Assembly (NCBI GenBank): GCA_022822785.1
Contig: JAJEAL010000057.1
Span: forward strand, 1-35,119
Source: Candidatus Poribacteria bacterium
Lineage (GTDB): Bacteria; Poribacteria; WGA-4E; PCPOR2b
Reading direction: 5' to 3'
Length of the DNA stretch: 35,119 nucleotides
Positions 18,005-26,122 of this stretch are shown one piece after another (position 1 is the first letter of the stretch; the number at the start of each line of letters is the position of its first letter). The translations under genes and the position numbers were made by a program. The notes under the pieces are model-generated. The model was not told the DNA's origin. It ran no database searches and saw only the letters and a list, made by a program, of their open reading frames with translations.

Positions 18005-20788
18005 ATGAGCACATATTGGTCTCTCCACACTCCATCTTTCGGCTTCATCCGTTCTCCTTTACTGCTTGTAATCCTCTCGGTACTGCTTGTCAAATTCGCT
18101 TGGAGTGAGTATAGCACCTCGGCCATCGTCGAGATTCAATACAGGCTAGATGATGAAATCCTCGATTCAGGTGCACGACTCGCAGATTTGAAGCGCAAGA
18201 CACGAATTCAGATCGGAAGCACAGCGTCGCCCTATCAGATTCGCAAGAGCATTGAGGGAATTTATTCGATGGGCTTCTTTTCTCAAGTCACAGCACGTGA
18301 AAATCCTAGGCGAAATGGGATAGTATTGACGTTCGATCTTATTAGTAAAATACGGGTGAGAAAGATTGAGTTTAAGGGCAACAGCCTAGATGACGATCTG
18401 CTCCTTGGTGTCGTTGTTTCTCGACCCCAAAAAGAATATTCGGAGGAACTCGCAGAGGCGGATCGGCGTAGACTCCTCGATTTATATAAGAATTACGGAT
18501 ATTTCCAGGCAGAAGTTCGCCTAATCCCTTCTGTTGAACTCAATGCAGTGCACCAAGTTAATCTCCTATACGATATTGATGAGGCAGAACCAGCAATTAT
18601 TCAGGAAATCCGACTTGAAGGAGTCAAGTCACTTGAACTCAAAGAGTTAGAACAAACTATCAAGCTTAAGAAGGGAGAAATCTACCATAAACAAGCCGTT
18701 GATGACGATGCCCGACGCATTTGGGAATTATACAGGAAAAATGAGTATCTCACCGTACAGGTTGAACATCGCTGGGTTTACGATGAAGCATCCGGAATGG
18801 TATCCCTTCACTACGACATCGTCGAAGGGAAAAAAATCCGAATCGAATTCATTGGTGATCATATCGATCAATCTGAATTAGAGCAGGAGCTGACCTCGCT
18901 CAAACGTGATAGCTTTTCGGCTGTGATTCTTACCAGCACAGAGGGGCAAATTCGTCGATTCTATCAGGAAAAGGGATACTATGCCGCGAAAGTCAGCCAT
19001 CATGTCCAAGAGATTTCGGGGAGAGAAGAACTCATCCGTTTTGAGATTCAGTTAGGCGCAGCCCCACGGATTCGGAAAATCAATTTTGAAGGAAACATCG
19101 GATTTGCCGATGTTGTCTTGCTTGATGTGATGGAAACCCAACCTCGCAGTCGATTTGCAATCCCCGGGTTCGGCTGGTTATTTTCCACAGGTATTTACAA
19201 CCCGGCAACACTTGAGATAGACAAGCGTGCATTGGAACTCTTTTATAAGAAAAGAGGGTATGCAGATGTTCGGGTCACGGCTGATGAACCAGAGATTGAT
19301 AAAGATAACCGGCTCATTTTGCACCTAAGAATCTATGAAGGAAACCAGAAACTCATAGATCGCGTCTTGATTGAAGGGGCTACAATTTTTGAAACAACCC
19401 CGCTATATGCAGATCTCAAGGCTAAACCAGGAGAGCCGTATAGCGCAGATATTGTGGGCTATGATGAGAGCTTACTTGAATCTCTTTACAATAAAAAAGG
19501 ATATATTTATGCGCGCATCGACCACAACTATAATCCCGATACGCGTACACTCATCTATCACATCTCCGAGGAAATTCAAGCCAGATTCGGCAAATTCTAC
19601 TTCGATGGGGACGGCAAAATTAAACTCCATGTCTTGCGGCGGGAATTTGAAAACCTGGGATTAGTGGAAGGAGCGGTATTTAACGAAGAACTGTTAATGC
19701 TTGAATCTCGACAACGTTTGTTGACCGCCGGCCTGTTTAGCGAGATTGATATTGAGGCGCCGGATCGAGAGATTGAAAACACCGAGATTATTGATGTCAA
19801 TGTGGGGGTTTCGATGAAAAAGCCCGGATCCATCAGCGTCAGTGGGGGGTACATCTCCTCCGAAGGTATTCGGGGTACACTGGAGCTCACGCATAACAAC
19901 CTATTCAAGCGGAACATGAGAGTCAGTGGGAAAATCAGTAGAGGTACAAGGGGCAATTTATATGAAATAACACTTATTGAACCGTGGTTCAGGATAGCAT
20001 TCCTAGAGAAACTCATTGGGCCAACAATAGGTACTTTTCGCCTGTTCAACGATAATTTAGAAGAATACGAAGATATACGGGCGCGGGGCGGAACCGCAAA
20101 CTTGGCAAAACGCCTCGGCCGGTTCAGTAACCTAGCACTACAGTACAAATCTCAAGATCTGCGTGACCGCGAGGACCCTCCTGAAGTGCAGACCACAGTC
20201 AACAGTATCGGTATTGAGTTTCACCGAGATAGCCGCGATCATTTCCTGAACCCCAAAAACGGTTGGTTCAACGAAGTCGCTGTTGAATATGCAGGAGGAT
20301 TTCTCGCCGGGAAAACGAGTTTTTTTAAAATTACAACTGATCACCGTTACTACTGGCAGTTTTGGGGCGATACTGTGTTCGCTAGTGCAATCCGTTTGGG
20401 ATATGAAAAAGGGCTAAGAGGCAACCGTGACCGCGAGATTATCTCCTTTGAACGTTTCTATGCTGGCGGATCAACAACCGTCAGGGGTTACCCGGAACGG
20501 GGGCTGGGACCAGAAGATGAATTTGGAAACCATCGTGGTGATGTGTTATTTGTTTTGAATACGGAGCTCCGCTTTCCGATCTATAAATTCGTTGGAGGTG
20601 CCCTATTTTTAGATACGGGCAACGTCTGGAACAAATTCTCAGATGTTCAGGAGGTCCTCCCACGTTTGGCAACAGGGATGGGGATGCGCTTCGATACTCT
20701 TCTTGGACCCGCACGTATCGACGTTGGAGTGCCTGTAATAGAAGAGTTTAAACCTATCCTTTACTTACAGTTGGGTCAGGCGTTTTAA
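18005..20788 (+). CDS. Omp85 outer-membrane assembly protein (BamA/TamA family) with about seven POTRA domains
   Basis: This 927-residue protein has a signal peptide (hydrophobic core about 18-31), a POTRA region and a C-terminal 16-strand-type barrel (about 605-927) ending in LGQAF, with the aromatic last residue expected for outer-membrane proteins. I place POTRA-like units at about 40-113, 116-193 (IRVRKIEFKGNSL), 197-275 (IIQEIRLEGVKSL), 277-350 (KIRIEFIGDHI), 354-446 (RIRKINFEGNI), 450-520 (LIDRVLIEGAT) and 524-602 (ARFGKFYFDGDG). GGSTTVRGY near residue 825 is the barrel-lock motif (VRGF in BamA). E. coli BamA has five POTRAs and TamA three. Omp85 proteins insert beta-barrels into the outer membrane. 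The gene is close to tamB and could be either TamA-like or the cell's BamA. The ATG lacks a ribosome site and follows a strong hairpin. Confidence 0.93.
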   Translation: MSTYWSLHTPSFGFIRSPLLLVILSVLLVKFAWSEYSTSAIVEIQYRLDDEILDSGARLADLKRKTRIQIGSTASPYQIRKSIEGIYSMGFFSQVTARENPRRNGIVLTFDLISKIRVRKIEFKGNSLDDDLLLGVVVSRPQKEYSEELAEADRRRLLDLYKNYGYFQAEVRLIPSVELNAVHQVNLLYDIDEAEPAIIQEIRLEGVKSLELKELEQTIKLKKGEIYHKQAVDDDARRIWELYRKNEYLTVQVEHRWVYDEASGMVSLHYDIVEGKKIRIEFIGDHIDQSELEQELTSLKRDSFSAVILTSTEGQIRRFYQEKGYYAAKVSHHVQEISGREELIRFEIQLGAAPRIRKINFEGNIGFADVVLLDVMETQPRSRFAIPGFGWLFSTGIYNPATLEIDKRALELFYKKRGYADVRVTADEPEIDKDNRLILHLRIYEGNQKLIDRVLIEGATIFETTPLYADLKAKPGEPYSADIVGYDESLLESLYNKKGYIYARIDHNYNPDTRTLIYHISEEIQARFGKFYFDGDGKIKLHVLRREFENLGLVEGAVFNEELLMLESRQRLLTAGLFSEIDIEAPDREIENTEIIDVNVGVSMKKPGSISVSGGYISSEGIRGTLELTHNNLFKRNMRVSGKISRGTRGNLYEITLIEPWFRIAFLEKLIGPTIGTFRLFNDNLEEYEDIRARGGTANLAKRLGRFSNLALQYKSQDLRDREDPPEVQTTVNSIGIEFHRDSRDHFLNPKNGWFNEVAVEYAGGFLAGKTSFFKITTDHRYYWQFWGDTVFASAIRLGYEKGLRGNRDREIISFERFYAGGSTTVRGYPERGLGPEDEFGNHRGDVLFVLNTELRFPIYKFVGGALFLDTGNVWNKFSDVQEVLPRLATGMGMRFDTLLGPARIDVGVPVIEEFKPILYLQLGQAF

Positions 20789-20866
20789 GGAGCAACCTGA
20801 CAATAGAAGAGCCATCTATTCCGCATTAGTCTGTGCACCTCGGATATGCACTGCTAACCGCTGTGA

Positions 20867-21079
20867 TTAATAGCGTTAAAATCGGATCTGTGCCGTTGGT
20901 CTCTGGATCTGCGCTATCAGGCTACCGGACATCACACAGGCAGAACAGCTTACCCAGAATTTATCGTGCGCCCTCCAAACAATCCTGTGAGTGTTTTGCG
21001 CGATTACGATGAATGGTGTCGGCTTTGGAGGGACGCCCCTGAGAATCCCAGAGGGTTAACGATGCACCGGACAGATTAA
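20867..21079 (+). pseudogene. Decayed phytanoyl-CoA dioxygenase (PhyH) gene, C-terminal fragment
   Basis: One frame, open after a TGA at 20864-20866 and ending with TAA at 21077-21079, reads RWSLDLRYQATGHHTGR and then RDYDEWCRLWRDAPENP. This is the C-terminal signature of bacterial PhyH-family Fe(II)/2-oxoglutarate dioxygenases (RWS.DLRYQ with the 2-oxoglutarate-binding arginine, then a DYDEW..RW motif). The frame upstream holds stops (TAA and TGA around 20855-20866) where the family has its distal iron-binding histidine region, and no start codon or ribosome site is present. It is the remnant of a larger gene, most of which has been lost. It is unlike the intact PhyH at 22052-22882 in this part, so it is not a copy of that gene. 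Confidence 0.7.
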
Positions 21080-21142
21080 TAGTGATGCCGATTTCATGTG
21101 ATAATTTCTCATTTAGATCGCAGTTAACAACGGAGGGAGACT

Positions 21143-22030
21143 ATGTTTAGTTTTTATGGCGCATGGCCCGCTTTGGCTACGCCGTTCACAGCTAAGGATA
21201 AAGTGAATGTAGCGGTGTTACGCGAGCTAGTGGAGTATCTAATCGATAAACGCGTTGGCGGATTTTACGTCTGTGGTGGCACCGGAGAAGGGCTTTTTAT
21301 GTCGCCAGAGGAGCGCAAATTAGTCACGGAAACTGTGGTTGATCAAGTGAATGGACGTGTGCCTGTCATTGCACATGTTGGTAGTATGATTGTTGGAGAT
21401 GCAGTCCGGTTAGCGAAACACGCACAAGAGGTAGGGGCTGCAGGGATAAGCAGTGTTATCCCGCCAATGTTTCAGAACAGCGAAAGTTTGTACGCCTATT
21501 TTGAGCGGGTGGGTGCTGCTGCCCCTGATATACCACTACTGACTTACATTTTTGGTGGGCCCACAGATGCCGTTGCACTGATGCGGCGGTTGATGGACAT
21601 CCCTACCGTTGCCGGTGCGAAGTACACAGGTCCCAATATGTTTGAATTTAGAGAGATTGTGGAGTTGAGAGGCGATAATTGGAGCATTTTTTCGGGTATG
21701 GATGAACAGTGTATCTACGCCGCGATGCAGGGCGCGTGCGGTAACATCGGTTCAACACTCAATTATATCCCCGGAATCTATCGTGAAATACACCACAGCT
21801 ACAACAGAGGCAACATTGCAAAAGGTCAGGAACTGCAAGTGTGTGCCAATCAAATAACCCGTGTGCTGTTTTCTTTCGGTTTCTTTGGTGCACTCAAAGA
21901 GGTAATGCGAATGTTGGGATTTGACTGTGGGGAGCCGCGTCTGCCTCAACTCCCCTTCGCCGAAGAGAGACGAGACGAGTTGCGAACAGCGTTGGAAGCT
22001 ATCGATTTCTTTACCGTCGCGGCGATGTGA
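21143..22030 (+). CDS. DapA/NanA-family class I aldolase (dihydrodipicolinate synthase or N-acetylneuraminate lyase-like)
   Basis: This 295-residue TIM-barrel enzyme is of the family that makes or breaks C-C bonds with pyruvate through a Schiff base. Seen: WPALATPFT near the start, the loop GGTGEG (45-50), the catalytic Tyr in PLLTYIFGGP (Y135) and the Schiff-base Lys in AGAKYTGPN (K160). The GGTGEG loop and GAKYTG segment are nearer N-acetylneuraminate lyase (GGSTGE, GVKFT) than true DapA. With sugar enzymes all around, cleavage of a sialic acid or other keto-sugar acid is more likely than lysine synthesis. The ATG at 21143 has a strong GGAGGGAG site. It follows the PhyH remnant and is convergent with the intact PhyH gene 22 bases away. 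Confidence 0.88.
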   Translation: MFSFYGAWPALATPFTAKDKVNVAVLRELVEYLIDKRVGGFYVCGGTGEGLFMSPEERKLVTETVVDQVNGRVPVIAHVGSMIVGDAVRLAKHAQEVGAAGISSVIPPMFQNSESLYAYFERVGAAAPDIPLLTYIFGGPTDAVALMRRLMDIPTVAGAKYTGPNMFEFREIVELRGDNWSIFSGMDEQCIYAAMQGACGNIGSTLNYIPGIYREIHHSYNRGNIAKGQELQVCANQITRVLFSFGFFGALKEVMRMLGFDCGEPRLPQLPFAEERRDELRTALEAIDFFTVAAM

Positions 22031-22051
22031 CCCCTATTCTTTCCCTCAAGA

Positions 22052-22882
22052 TTAGCTAATCCAGCACTCCGGTGTGTACGCTTCGCGCAAGAACATCTTT
22101 TGGCGTGCGGGTCCCGCACGTTCAATCCACTCCGGCGGAATTTCCTGCGTGTAGCGATGCGGCGGTCCTACCTCTTTGAAAATGTCAATCAAAAAAAGTC
22201 TAAATGGTTGTAGCGAGTCTAACGGCTTCGGCTCAACACCGTGAAACATCCGAGCGTTAAGATAAACCATGCTTCCTGCCGGCAATTCTAGGTGCCTCAC
22301 GGCAAGTTTACGACCTGCAACATCGTCAAAGTCGCCCGCCAGCATCCGTTCCGGCGTAACATCCTCCAGTGGCGGAACCCGATGACTCCCCGGAATGACC
22401 GAGAGGCTTCTGTCGCCCTGTGTGAACCCATTAGGATAGTAAAGTATCTGGATATACCATTTATCCCTTTCAGAAAGGTTGATAGGGTTCTCATGGCGCC
22501 AGTGGTGGTGGTCTTGATGAAAACCGAGTCGTCCGGCACCGCGAGGAGCGATATTCAGCGCGGAATGACAGAAATGATAGTCGGGACCGATTGTGGCTTG
22601 CAGCAGTGCCGTAACAAGTGGTGCGTCGATAAGCCGGTCCGCCCACGGTCCCCTGTCGTTCCACGGTCTAACGAAATACACGGATGGATCGCTCGGTTTG
22701 CTCTGTTCAGCCTCTAAAGCTTGGAGATATTCACGAGCACCATCCAAATTGAGCACCTCATCGGTCAATCCCGAAAGTGCCTCTTCCGTAAAAACTTCGG
22801 GGATAGCAACGTAGCCGTTCCTATGAAAATCGTCGAGATTTTCTTGTGACGGTGCGTCAATGCGAAATATCGGACTCATCAT
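22052..22882 (-). CDS. Phytanoyl-CoA dioxygenase (PhyH) family Fe(II)/2-oxoglutarate oxygenase
   Basis: The 276-residue product should hydroxylate an organic substrate using O2, Fe(II) and 2-oxoglutarate. The iron-binding triad is visible as H122 and D124 in GFHQDHHHW and H214 in ARMFHGVEP; R228 in FRLFL is the likely 2-oxoglutarate-binding arginine. IPGSHRVPP (163-171) is also typical. The frame can be extended to 22954, but that part overlaps the upstream gene; GGAG in front of ATGATG at 22882/22879 fixes the start. The first ATG overlaps the TGA stop of the Gfo/Idh/MocA gene, so the two are translationally coupled and likely act in one pathway on the same compound. Substrate unknown. Confidence 0.9.
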   Translation of the reverse strand: MMSPIFRIDAPSQENLDDFHRNGYVAIPEVFTEEALSGLTDEVLNLDGAREYLQALEAEQSKPSDPSVYFVRPWNDRGPWADRLIDAPLVTALLQATIGPDYHFCHSALNIAPRGAGRLGFHQDHHHWRHENPINLSERDKWYIQILYYPNGFTQGDRSLSVIPGSHRVPPLEDVTPERMLAGDFDDVAGRKLAVRHLELPAGSMVYLNARMFHGVEPKPLDSLQPFRLFLIDIFKEVGPPHRYTQEIPPEWIERAGPARQKMFLREAYTPECWIS

Positions 22883-23922
22883 TGATTCTCCATTAACCAC
22901 AGGGGAAGGGCAACCGGCATGTGCATCTGTGCAGACTGACGACAAGCTAAACATACCTCAATCACACGCTGGGCCTCCTCAATCGTCAAATCCGGCTCCG
23001 TTCTGTTCTGGCAACACTCCACCCAATGCGCCATTTCGTCGAGCAGGTTGTTATTCTGGATGCGATAAAAATTGCTGATCCCGTCTTTTGTGAAGAGCGT
23101 CCCTTCGTAAACACTTTGCTGCGTCCGAATCGCTCCTTCTGTGCCGACCAATTCAACCTCATAGGCGGGCATCCGAAAACCGTCAACGGAAAAATAGATG
23201 TCAATTGACCCCATGACCCGATTATCAAATCGCAAGATGATCTTGCCGTTGTCCATAAAGGGCGAGCGGTCCGAAAGGTAGTTGTCATATTCTGCGTAAA
23301 CCCTTGTTACCTCGGAACCAGCGAACCATCTAACCACATCGGCAGCATACCAAATCAAAGACAGTTCTGGTCCCCCTTGCGCTTCCTTCCAATACCAATC
23401 GTCCTTTGGAAAGCTGTTAATGTTTCCGTGTTGATGCAAGGCGCGAATCGAAATCAGTTCGCCAATCGCCCCATTTTTGAAATGCTGGTATGCCTCGCGG
23501 ATACCCCCGTCGAAGCGTTCCGTCGTGCCGGAGGTCGCAATTACTCCATGCTCTCGCACCACTTTTACGATGCGTACCGCTGCTTCAACGGTAGTTGCCA
23601 TCGGCTTGGCGATGTAGATATCGACACCCAAAGGTGCCACCTGTTCGACTAGATTAACAGCTTCGGTGTTTTTGGCAGAGATGCAGACGGCGTTCAAACC
23701 CTCCTTTTGAATCATCTCTGTTGGGTCATGATACAATCGGAGGTCGTATGCTGCAGCATATTCCGTGGGCGTTTTGCCAAGGGAGATAGATATCAGATCC
23801 GGGTCGTAGCCCAGATCAGCACATGCCACCAGTTCGGCACCGGCAATAGCACGCAGACAGTGTGCGAAGGCATTGGGCCAATAGACGCTCTGGAGTCCAA
23901 CAATACCCGCTTTAACACCCAT
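22879..23922 (-). CDS. Gfo/Idh/MocA-family NAD(P)-dependent oxidoreductase
   Basis: This 347-residue protein has the N-terminal Rossmann fold and C-terminal alpha/beta domain of sugar and inositol dehydrogenases. The glycine motif is unusual: GIVGLQSVYW (6-15) lacks the third glycine. The family's EKP motif reads AKP (105-107, IYIAKPMATT), which keeps the catalytic-region lysine but loses the glutamate. RALHQHGNINSF and WYAADVVRWFAG (about 190-200) match the substrate side. The ATG at 23922 has AGGAGA upstream. It is the fifth gene of a tight minus-strand run after four membrane-protein genes (38 bases away) and its stop overlaps the PhyH start. Exact sugar unknown. Confidence 0.9.
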   Translation of the reverse strand: MGVKAGIVGLQSVYWPNAFAHCLRAIAGAELVACADLGYDPDLISISLGKTPTEYAAAYDLRLYHDPTEMIQKEGLNAVCISAKNTEAVNLVEQVAPLGVDIYIAKPMATTVEAAVRIVKVVREHGVIATSGTTERFDGGIREAYQHFKNGAIGELISIRALHQHGNINSFPKDDWYWKEAQGGPELSLIWYAADVVRWFAGSEVTRVYAEYDNYLSDRSPFMDNGKIILRFDNRVMGSIDIYFSVDGFRMPAYEVELVGTEGAIRTQQSVYEGTLFTKDGISNFYRIQNNNLLDEMAHWVECCQNRTEPDLTIEEAQRVIEVCLACRQSAQMHMPVALPLWLMENQ

Positions 23923-23960
23923 TATCTTCTCCTATTTAACTACACGCGGTCTGTCTGAAG

Positions 23961-24611
23961 CTATATCAGATGTAACCAGTCGGCTAGTAGGAAGTCAACC
24001 CGTTGGATAAGGAGAGATACACGGCCCATCACCGTGTTACCAAATGCTGAACCAAATCCAATCATCAGGAAAACGATTCCAATCTTTGAAACGCCGCCAA
24101 CGACCCCTCGATGTTCGACCGAGAAGAAGAAATAGGTCAGTGTTGATATGACACCGAGGAGCATGAGAATTGCCCCGAAAATCTGAAATGGGTCTAACTC
24201 ACCCGCATGAATCTGTGCAAACGGAGTTAACGTGCCGAGCACCTGTTCAAAGATATCAGCCCTCATCACATTGGGAATTGCCAAACCGGATCCTACCCCG
24301 ATGAGGATAGCAATTGGGTAGCGAATCAGCCAACCGTGTGCCGGGAAAAGGCGAGCAAAAAACAGGGCGCCAATACAGATTGGAATAATCTTCACCAAGC
24401 CAATCCATTGTTGCTGCGTGAAGGCGTCCCGAAGTGGGTTCCATGCAAATGGAATCAAGCCTTGATGGACTGTAAGTACGATACCGTAGCCCACCGAAAC
24501 ACCTACAAACAGGTGTTCCGCAAATCGGTAAAACGGATTATCGCGATAGAGAAAACTGAAGATGCAGAGCGTAAGCAGTGCAGCCAACCAGATACCAATC
24601 AATTCCCACAT
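23961..24611 (-). CDS. Polytopic membrane protein of a four-gene membrane module (gene 4)
   Basis: The 216-residue protein has about six membrane segments (roughly 3-22, 32-52, 70-88, 98-115, 143-163 and 175-195). The best candidate for a conserved motif is RDNPFYRFAEHLFVGVSVGY (23-42), with charged and aromatic residues entering the second segment. No transporter or enzyme family is recognised. The ATG has GGAGGG just upstream. The gene starts 18 bases after the 271-residue membrane protein gene and ends 38 bases before the Gfo/Idh/MocA gene, so it is almost surely co-transcribed. Confidence 0.8.
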   Translation of the reverse strand: MWELIGIWLAALLTLCIFSFLYRDNPFYRFAEHLFVGVSVGYGIVLTVHQGLIPFAWNPLRDAFTQQQWIGLVKIIPICIGALFFARLFPAHGWLIRYPIAILIGVGSGLAIPNVMRADIFEQVLGTLTPFAQIHAGELDPFQIFGAILMLLGVISTLTYFFFSVEHRGVVGGVSKIGIVFLMIGFGSAFGNTVMGRVSLLIQRVDFLLADWLHLI

Positions 24612-24629
24612 GTATAAACCCTCCTATTT

Positions 24630-25445
24630 TTACTCGGCTTGACGCCGTTGGATAAAGAAGGCAATATTACCCAGAATGACAAGTCCAACAACTAGCAGAT
24701 GTGCAAAGGACTGGATGCTCATGCCTTCGGTCCCTTTGGCAGGTCTGCCAATCAGCTTCTCATATTCCGCAGCACCCAAGAGTCCAGGCATCAAGCCAAT
24801 CAGCTGCTTTGTCTGTAAGTACGGGTACATCTGTGAAACAATCACGCCCGTCACGCCTGCGGCAATCTGCTGGTTATACCTTGTGTTTGTGTAAACAATC
24901 CACCATTCTGTTGAACTCCCCGATGCTAAATCAAGCACCAGATCGATCTGCTCATAATTTGTAATGTCGGCCATCATCGGGATTTCAGCTAGTGGAGTTT
25001 TGGCATAATCCGCTTCAAAAACAGAATCAATTGCTGTGCCCATTCCGAGAAGTACCTGCGTTGCCCCCGGTCGAAAGCCGAGGTAAACGTAATCTTCGCC
25101 GTAAATTGCTCCTGTCTCGTCGGCGACCTTTCGTAGCATATCATCCCCCAGCGTTGCCCCGTCCGGCAAAAGTGTCATACCGATTACCCGAACCTTCTGC
25201 TGAAAACAGTGGTGTATCACTGCTTCTGCCATCGGGTGAAGTTCTGCTAGTGACGAGGGACCGTAGTTAAATCCAATCATGAGCGTTGAACCGGTGGGCA
25301 GGGATTCGATATAGTCATAGGTGCTGCGCGTCGGCTGGGAAACAGTAATAGGAAAACTAACTGACAGCAGCGATGGAATAATCACCGCCAGCCCAACTAA
25401 AATAAAGACGATTCGCCGATCAATATTCATCAATTTCTCAATCAT
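24630..25445 (-). CDS. Membrane-anchored protein with large soluble domain (gene 3 of module)
   Basis: The 271 residues have one membrane segment near the N-terminus (about 12-32, FILVGLAVIIPSLLSV) and one at the C-terminus (about 245-265, LLVVGLVILGNIAFF), leaving about 210 residues in one soluble domain. That domain has an alternating alpha/beta look: STLMIGFNYGP, VRVIGMTLLPDG, DLVLDLASGSSTEWW. No active-site motif is recognised. The gene starts three bases after the stop of the 25449-26099 gene, behind AAGGAGAT. I do not recognise the family; it belongs with its three membrane neighbours. Confidence 0.8.
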   Translation of the reverse strand: MIEKLMNIDRRIVFILVGLAVIIPSLLSVSFPITVSQPTRSTYDYIESLPTGSTLMIGFNYGPSSLAELHPMAEAVIHHCFQQKVRVIGMTLLPDGATLGDDMLRKVADETGAIYGEDYVYLGFRPGATQVLLGMGTAIDSVFEADYAKTPLAEIPMMADITNYEQIDLVLDLASGSSTEWWIVYTNTRYNQQIAAGVTGVIVSQMYPYLQTKQLIGLMPGLLGAAEYEKLIGRPAKGTEGMSIQSFAHLLVVGLVILGNIAFFIQRRQAE

Positions 25446-25448
25446 TGT

Positions 25449-26099
25449 TTAATCTCCTTCTACGCCTCCGAGATAAGAACGCTCGATTCCTAAGATAATC
25501 CGAATCGATTGAGAGATAACACCGAGGCTGATACCGAGAATAATTCCTCGTCGGGCGGAAAGATTCGGATTGTCTAGGATCCACTGCCGGGCCGCGGAGG
25601 GCAGGTTATCTCCAAATGGGATAATGGTGTTCCAGATGAGGTCCCCAACAGGCGCATTGCCAATCATGACAATCAATGCCGCAGCAAGCAGCAGAGTTGC
25701 TTCAAGGGTGCGAGCACGGAACGCCCGGTAAGCGGCAGATGCAATAAAGAAAGCGAGTAGTGAAAACATCGTAGCGTCCATCGGAACTTGTACGTATCTA
25801 AACAGCCACACAAATACCGGATGCCGTTGCCCTAGTGGAATACCGATTACAACCATAACAATCATTCCAATAAAGACTAGAAAGCTATATTGCCAGTATT
25901 CGCTACGACGACGGATGCGGGTCCAGTGGGTCTGTATCAACGTGGCGATAGCTAATACAAGGGCGAACGGACCAATAACTAACGTCCAATCAATGACCTC
26001 TTTGTTGAGCCATTGAGAAAACCGATGCGGACTAAATTCCGTGAGCGCCATTACAATGCCAAATGCGAAACAAAGAATTAACGGAACTTGTCGTCTCAT
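25449..26099 (-). CDS. Polytopic membrane protein (gene 2 of module)
   Basis: Started at ATG 26099, behind a strong AGGAGGTG, the protein is 216 residues with about five to six hydrophobic segments: VPLILCFAFGIVMAL near the start, WTLVIGPFALVLAIATLI, FLVFIGMIVMVVIGIPL, MFSLLAFFIASAAY, ATLLLAAALIVMIGN and a C-terminal GIILGISLGVISQSIRIILG. A longer frame to 26156 overlaps the upstream gene and lacks a ribosome site. No family recognised. Confidence 0.8.
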   Translation of the reverse strand: MRRQVPLILCFAFGIVMALTEFSPHRFSQWLNKEVIDWTLVIGPFALVLAIATLIQTHWTRIRRRSEYWQYSFLVFIGMIVMVVIGIPLGQRHPVFVWLFRYVQVPMDATMFSLLAFFIASAAYRAFRARTLEATLLLAAALIVMIGNAPVGDLIWNTIIPFGDNLPSAARQWILDNPNLSARRGIILGISLGVISQSIRIILGIERSYLGGVEGD

Positions 26100-26122
26100 A
26101 ACACCTCCTGAAGCGTAAAACG

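Noticed and set aside
19597-20148. 183-codon open frame antisense to the Omp85 gene
   Set aside because: It is Ser/Arg/Pro-rich shadow sequence of a well-supported barrel-coding region, with no ribosome site or recognisable domain.
22883-22954. Upstream extension of the PhyH reading frame
   Set aside because: It lies inside the Gfo/Idh/MocA gene, lacks a ribosome site, and the family N-terminus begins at MMSPIF behind GGAG.
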